A DNA stretch of 64,000 nucleotides from Cristatella mucedo. Its lineage: Eukaryota; Bryozoa; Phylactolaemata; Cristatellidae. Both the position numbers and the translations under genes were made by a program. Shown here in pieces: positions 21,505 to 64,000 of the stretch; the stretch's first letter is position 1, and each line of letters starts with the position of its first letter. The stretch covers positions 5,142,001 to 5,206,000 of the forward strand of contig WPIO01000024.1 of NCBI GenBank assembly GCA_009760855.2, given 5' to 3'. Under the pieces are notes generated by a model. The model was not told the origin of the DNA and made no database searches. It saw only the letters and a program-made list of their open reading frames with translations.

Positions 21505-23050
21505 CATTGCTGATAGCATTGACAAGAATATCATTTAAGCATCACTAGTGCCTATAGGCTTCCGGTAGCAGACGACACTGATAAAAGACCTTGACATAAA
21601 GAGTCTAGAACCTCACAGGTTCAATGAAGCTATCTACATCCGACTGCATATCTATGAACACCCATATCTTCACCCTCTTGGGTCATCTCTAAAACTTAAG
21701 AATATAACCACAAATTGGAGCATCCGCAATATTCTCTTTACAAATGCCACTCTTATTACAATCGTAGTAGCTTTCAATGTGTTTGAACATACTAATCGAG
21801 AACTAATTGAACACAACCGGGTAACAATGCTCGAGTCATTATAAAGCATCAGCTTATATGTTTTGGATTACTAGTACTGCACTTCTCTATGGTAATGTCA
21901 GGGACATTGCTATGTGCATCAACAAATTGGCTGATACACGATCTAGTGCAAACGGATCAAATTACTCTGGCAACCTGCATCTCATCACTCAGAGCTCTGC
22001 ATTGGCTAGAACACAATCATGGTCATCTTTTAACCCCACGATGGATTTCGTCTTAATGGCCAAGTCATGGGACGGGGCATAATCGCGACAGCATACCGTC
22101 AGTATGTCAGTACCCTGATGATTATCTAAATAGTCTTAAGCCTCACTATACGATGATCCCAGTTTGCGGCCCAGGTTGTCTGTTCTAGCCCTAAAACAGG
22201 CCATCCTTTTTCGTCTTCTACAAGGTTGGAAAAAGCTGCTAAAGATTCTGGGCTGCTATAAAAGTAAAGTAGTTGATTCAACTACTCTTAACGTGAATTA
22301 CATACAATGGAACTTACTGTCTAGATCAGCTGCAACCATTTTGCTGCAGCCAATGAAATGAATTATCAAGTACAATCAACCACAATCACCAAGTGCTGCT
22401 TTGCGATTTTGCGGTTGGCAATATGGGACGGCGATCGCATCACGTCGTCGCGACGAAATCAATCATGGTATAAATAAGTTTTCGGAACATAAGGATGCAT
22501 AGCTTTAACAGTGAGTGCATATATTCATTACAATAAGTGAACTTACACAAATAACAAAGATTCGGATGACTTATCCCGTGGTCCCATATGTTGGGGCAAG
22601 TTCTACGAGTAGTACCAACACCGATAATTGAGAAATCATAGCAAGAGACTTGCTGATGGGGGAGCATTTGCATGGCTGACTGCAACGATAGCAATGGCAG
22701 GCATCGGGCATCGATTCCACAGACCACCATCACCCAGAATGCAGCAAGGATGATGCTTCTTTCTAAAATCATCTCAGCGGCAGCTTCACACATTGCGTAA
22801 CTGGTCATCAAGTACAGGCTGTACTAAGAGCCTGGGATGCCTGTTCTGCCGGCTACCACAAAAAACTCGCCGGTTAGCAGTGGCAGCACAGTCAAGAAAC
22901 TCAACAGTAACCCAGCCTAGGGCAAGAATAGCTGGCGTACCCCAAAAAAGCAACATCGACTAACGTGTGTGTCCGGCAAAAACAATGGCAGAAAATCGAT
23001 GGCAGCAGCACCAGTGACAGGCCACCGCCAGCTACCGCACAGCTGAGCAG
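21505..23050. other. No gene established
   Basis: AT-rich DNA with scattered open frames up to 123 codons, none with recognisable content. I see no LINE or SINE match here. It may hold an old unrecognised element. Confidence 0.35.
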
Positions 23051-23058
23051 AAATACAC

Positions 23059-23124
23059 CTGCCACATCCATCGGTATAGGCAGCTCCAGCACGTCCAGGA
23101 GCATACAACGATCGGCAGCAAAAC
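23059..23124 (-). CDS. Weak candidate exon downstream of PLC beta
   Basis: Acceptor 'ttccgtggtgcag' and donor GCAG|GTGTAT bound 66 bases reading FAADRCMLLDVLELPIPMDV. Phase 1 at both ends. It lies past the PLC beta stop on the same strand, so it would be either an alternative 3' exon or part of another gene. Chance is not excluded. Confidence 0.25.
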
Positions 23125-23749
23125 CTGCACCACGGAAATGAGGGGCTATGAAAGATAACACTATTGTGCTGGCTGGATCCGTGTCTAGCAGAGGAAATCA
23201 GCGAGTAATCTGCGGCAGCCACGGCCATCAGGATTTTTTCTTATAGCCCCCAGAATGCAGCGACACTGGCAGCAGCACGTGGCAGACGAACAGGCTGCAG
23301 AGTGAGCTGCAGGTCGGTCTCCCGCGACCGGTCCGGTTGCAGCATCACGACATGTAGAAATAAGCACCATAAATATGCTGCTTCGCTCTGGGTAGCAAAG
23401 TTTTGAGCGAGGCAGACAGCAGATTAGAGCCAGAGTGGCTGTGTGCGTGGGGGGGGGCCAGAGACGAAGGCATCCGTATGCCTAACCAGAGCTCGTGACC
23501 ACCGGATGTCGGCAGGGGGGTGGGTGGGGGCAGCAGCAGCTGCATCTATGAGCAACGATCAGCCGACGAAGGCTGTGGCTATTGAGGAATGAGTCCACAC
23601 TGACTAAAGGGCGGCGGCGACAGGGGGAGGAACGGACCGCACTGTCTTGGAGGCCAGAAGACGTTCCGCCGCTTCGTCGCTGCCGACAGTCACCAAGATG
23701 TTGGAAACTGCAGCAGCTCCTCAGGCAAGAGTGGCAGCAGAGCTGATGG

Positions 23750-64000
<40,251 letters not shown>

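Overview
This window is animal nuclear DNA. Multi-exon genes with GT-AG introns lie in a dense bed of LINE fragments, tRNA-derived SINEs and very long microsatellites. There are no bacterial-style operons. GC-rich exons sit in AT-richer introns. The LINE is L2/CR1-like and the main gene is a phospholipase C beta of the PLCB1-3/egl-8/Plc21C type. I infer a non-vertebrate bilaterian, perhaps a lophotrochozoan such as a free-living flatworm, but the species call is weak.

Right two thirds (about 23.7-64 kb, minus strand): one phospholipase C beta gene. I could place 26 coding exons by protein similarity and splice phase. They run from the end of the PH domain at the right edge (63975-64000), through EF hands, catalytic X half, an expanded acidic X-Y linker, catalytic Y half, C2 domain, the Gq-binding helices and a long coiled-coil C-terminal domain, to a stop codon at 23750-23752. 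Codon phase is continuous across every junction. The N-terminal roughly 120 residues lie beyond the window. The protein ends in a class I PDZ-type tail.

Left part (about 4-16.3 kb, plus strand): a CpG-rich island (5.4-9 kb) and two chains of phase-compatible exons that I cannot name. Chain 1 (6586-8517) has an apparent one-base frameshift and an open frame that continues past its TGA. Chain 2 (10937-16209) encodes a basic helix followed by a possible HEAT/ARM-like helix, and its 3' end was not found. Between about 16.3 and 23.7 kb I see mostly repeats, plus two weak minus-strand exon candidates.

Repeats: an L2-like LINE (best copy 18041-19495, open reverse transcriptase frame with YADD) has left more than 25 fragments. 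Most end in the same hairpin followed by TTA repeats. SINE family A has a tRNA head with a clean B box. SINE family B has a different tRNA head fused to the LINE-type 3' hairpin, so it probably borrows the LINE machinery. Several further interspersed repeats have no name I can give. Microsatellites include a 424-bp GGA tract, several GA/CT tracts of 100-600 bp, CA tracts and AT tracts. Inside the PLC gene every purine tract lies on the plus strand, so the transcript carries the pyrimidine strand.
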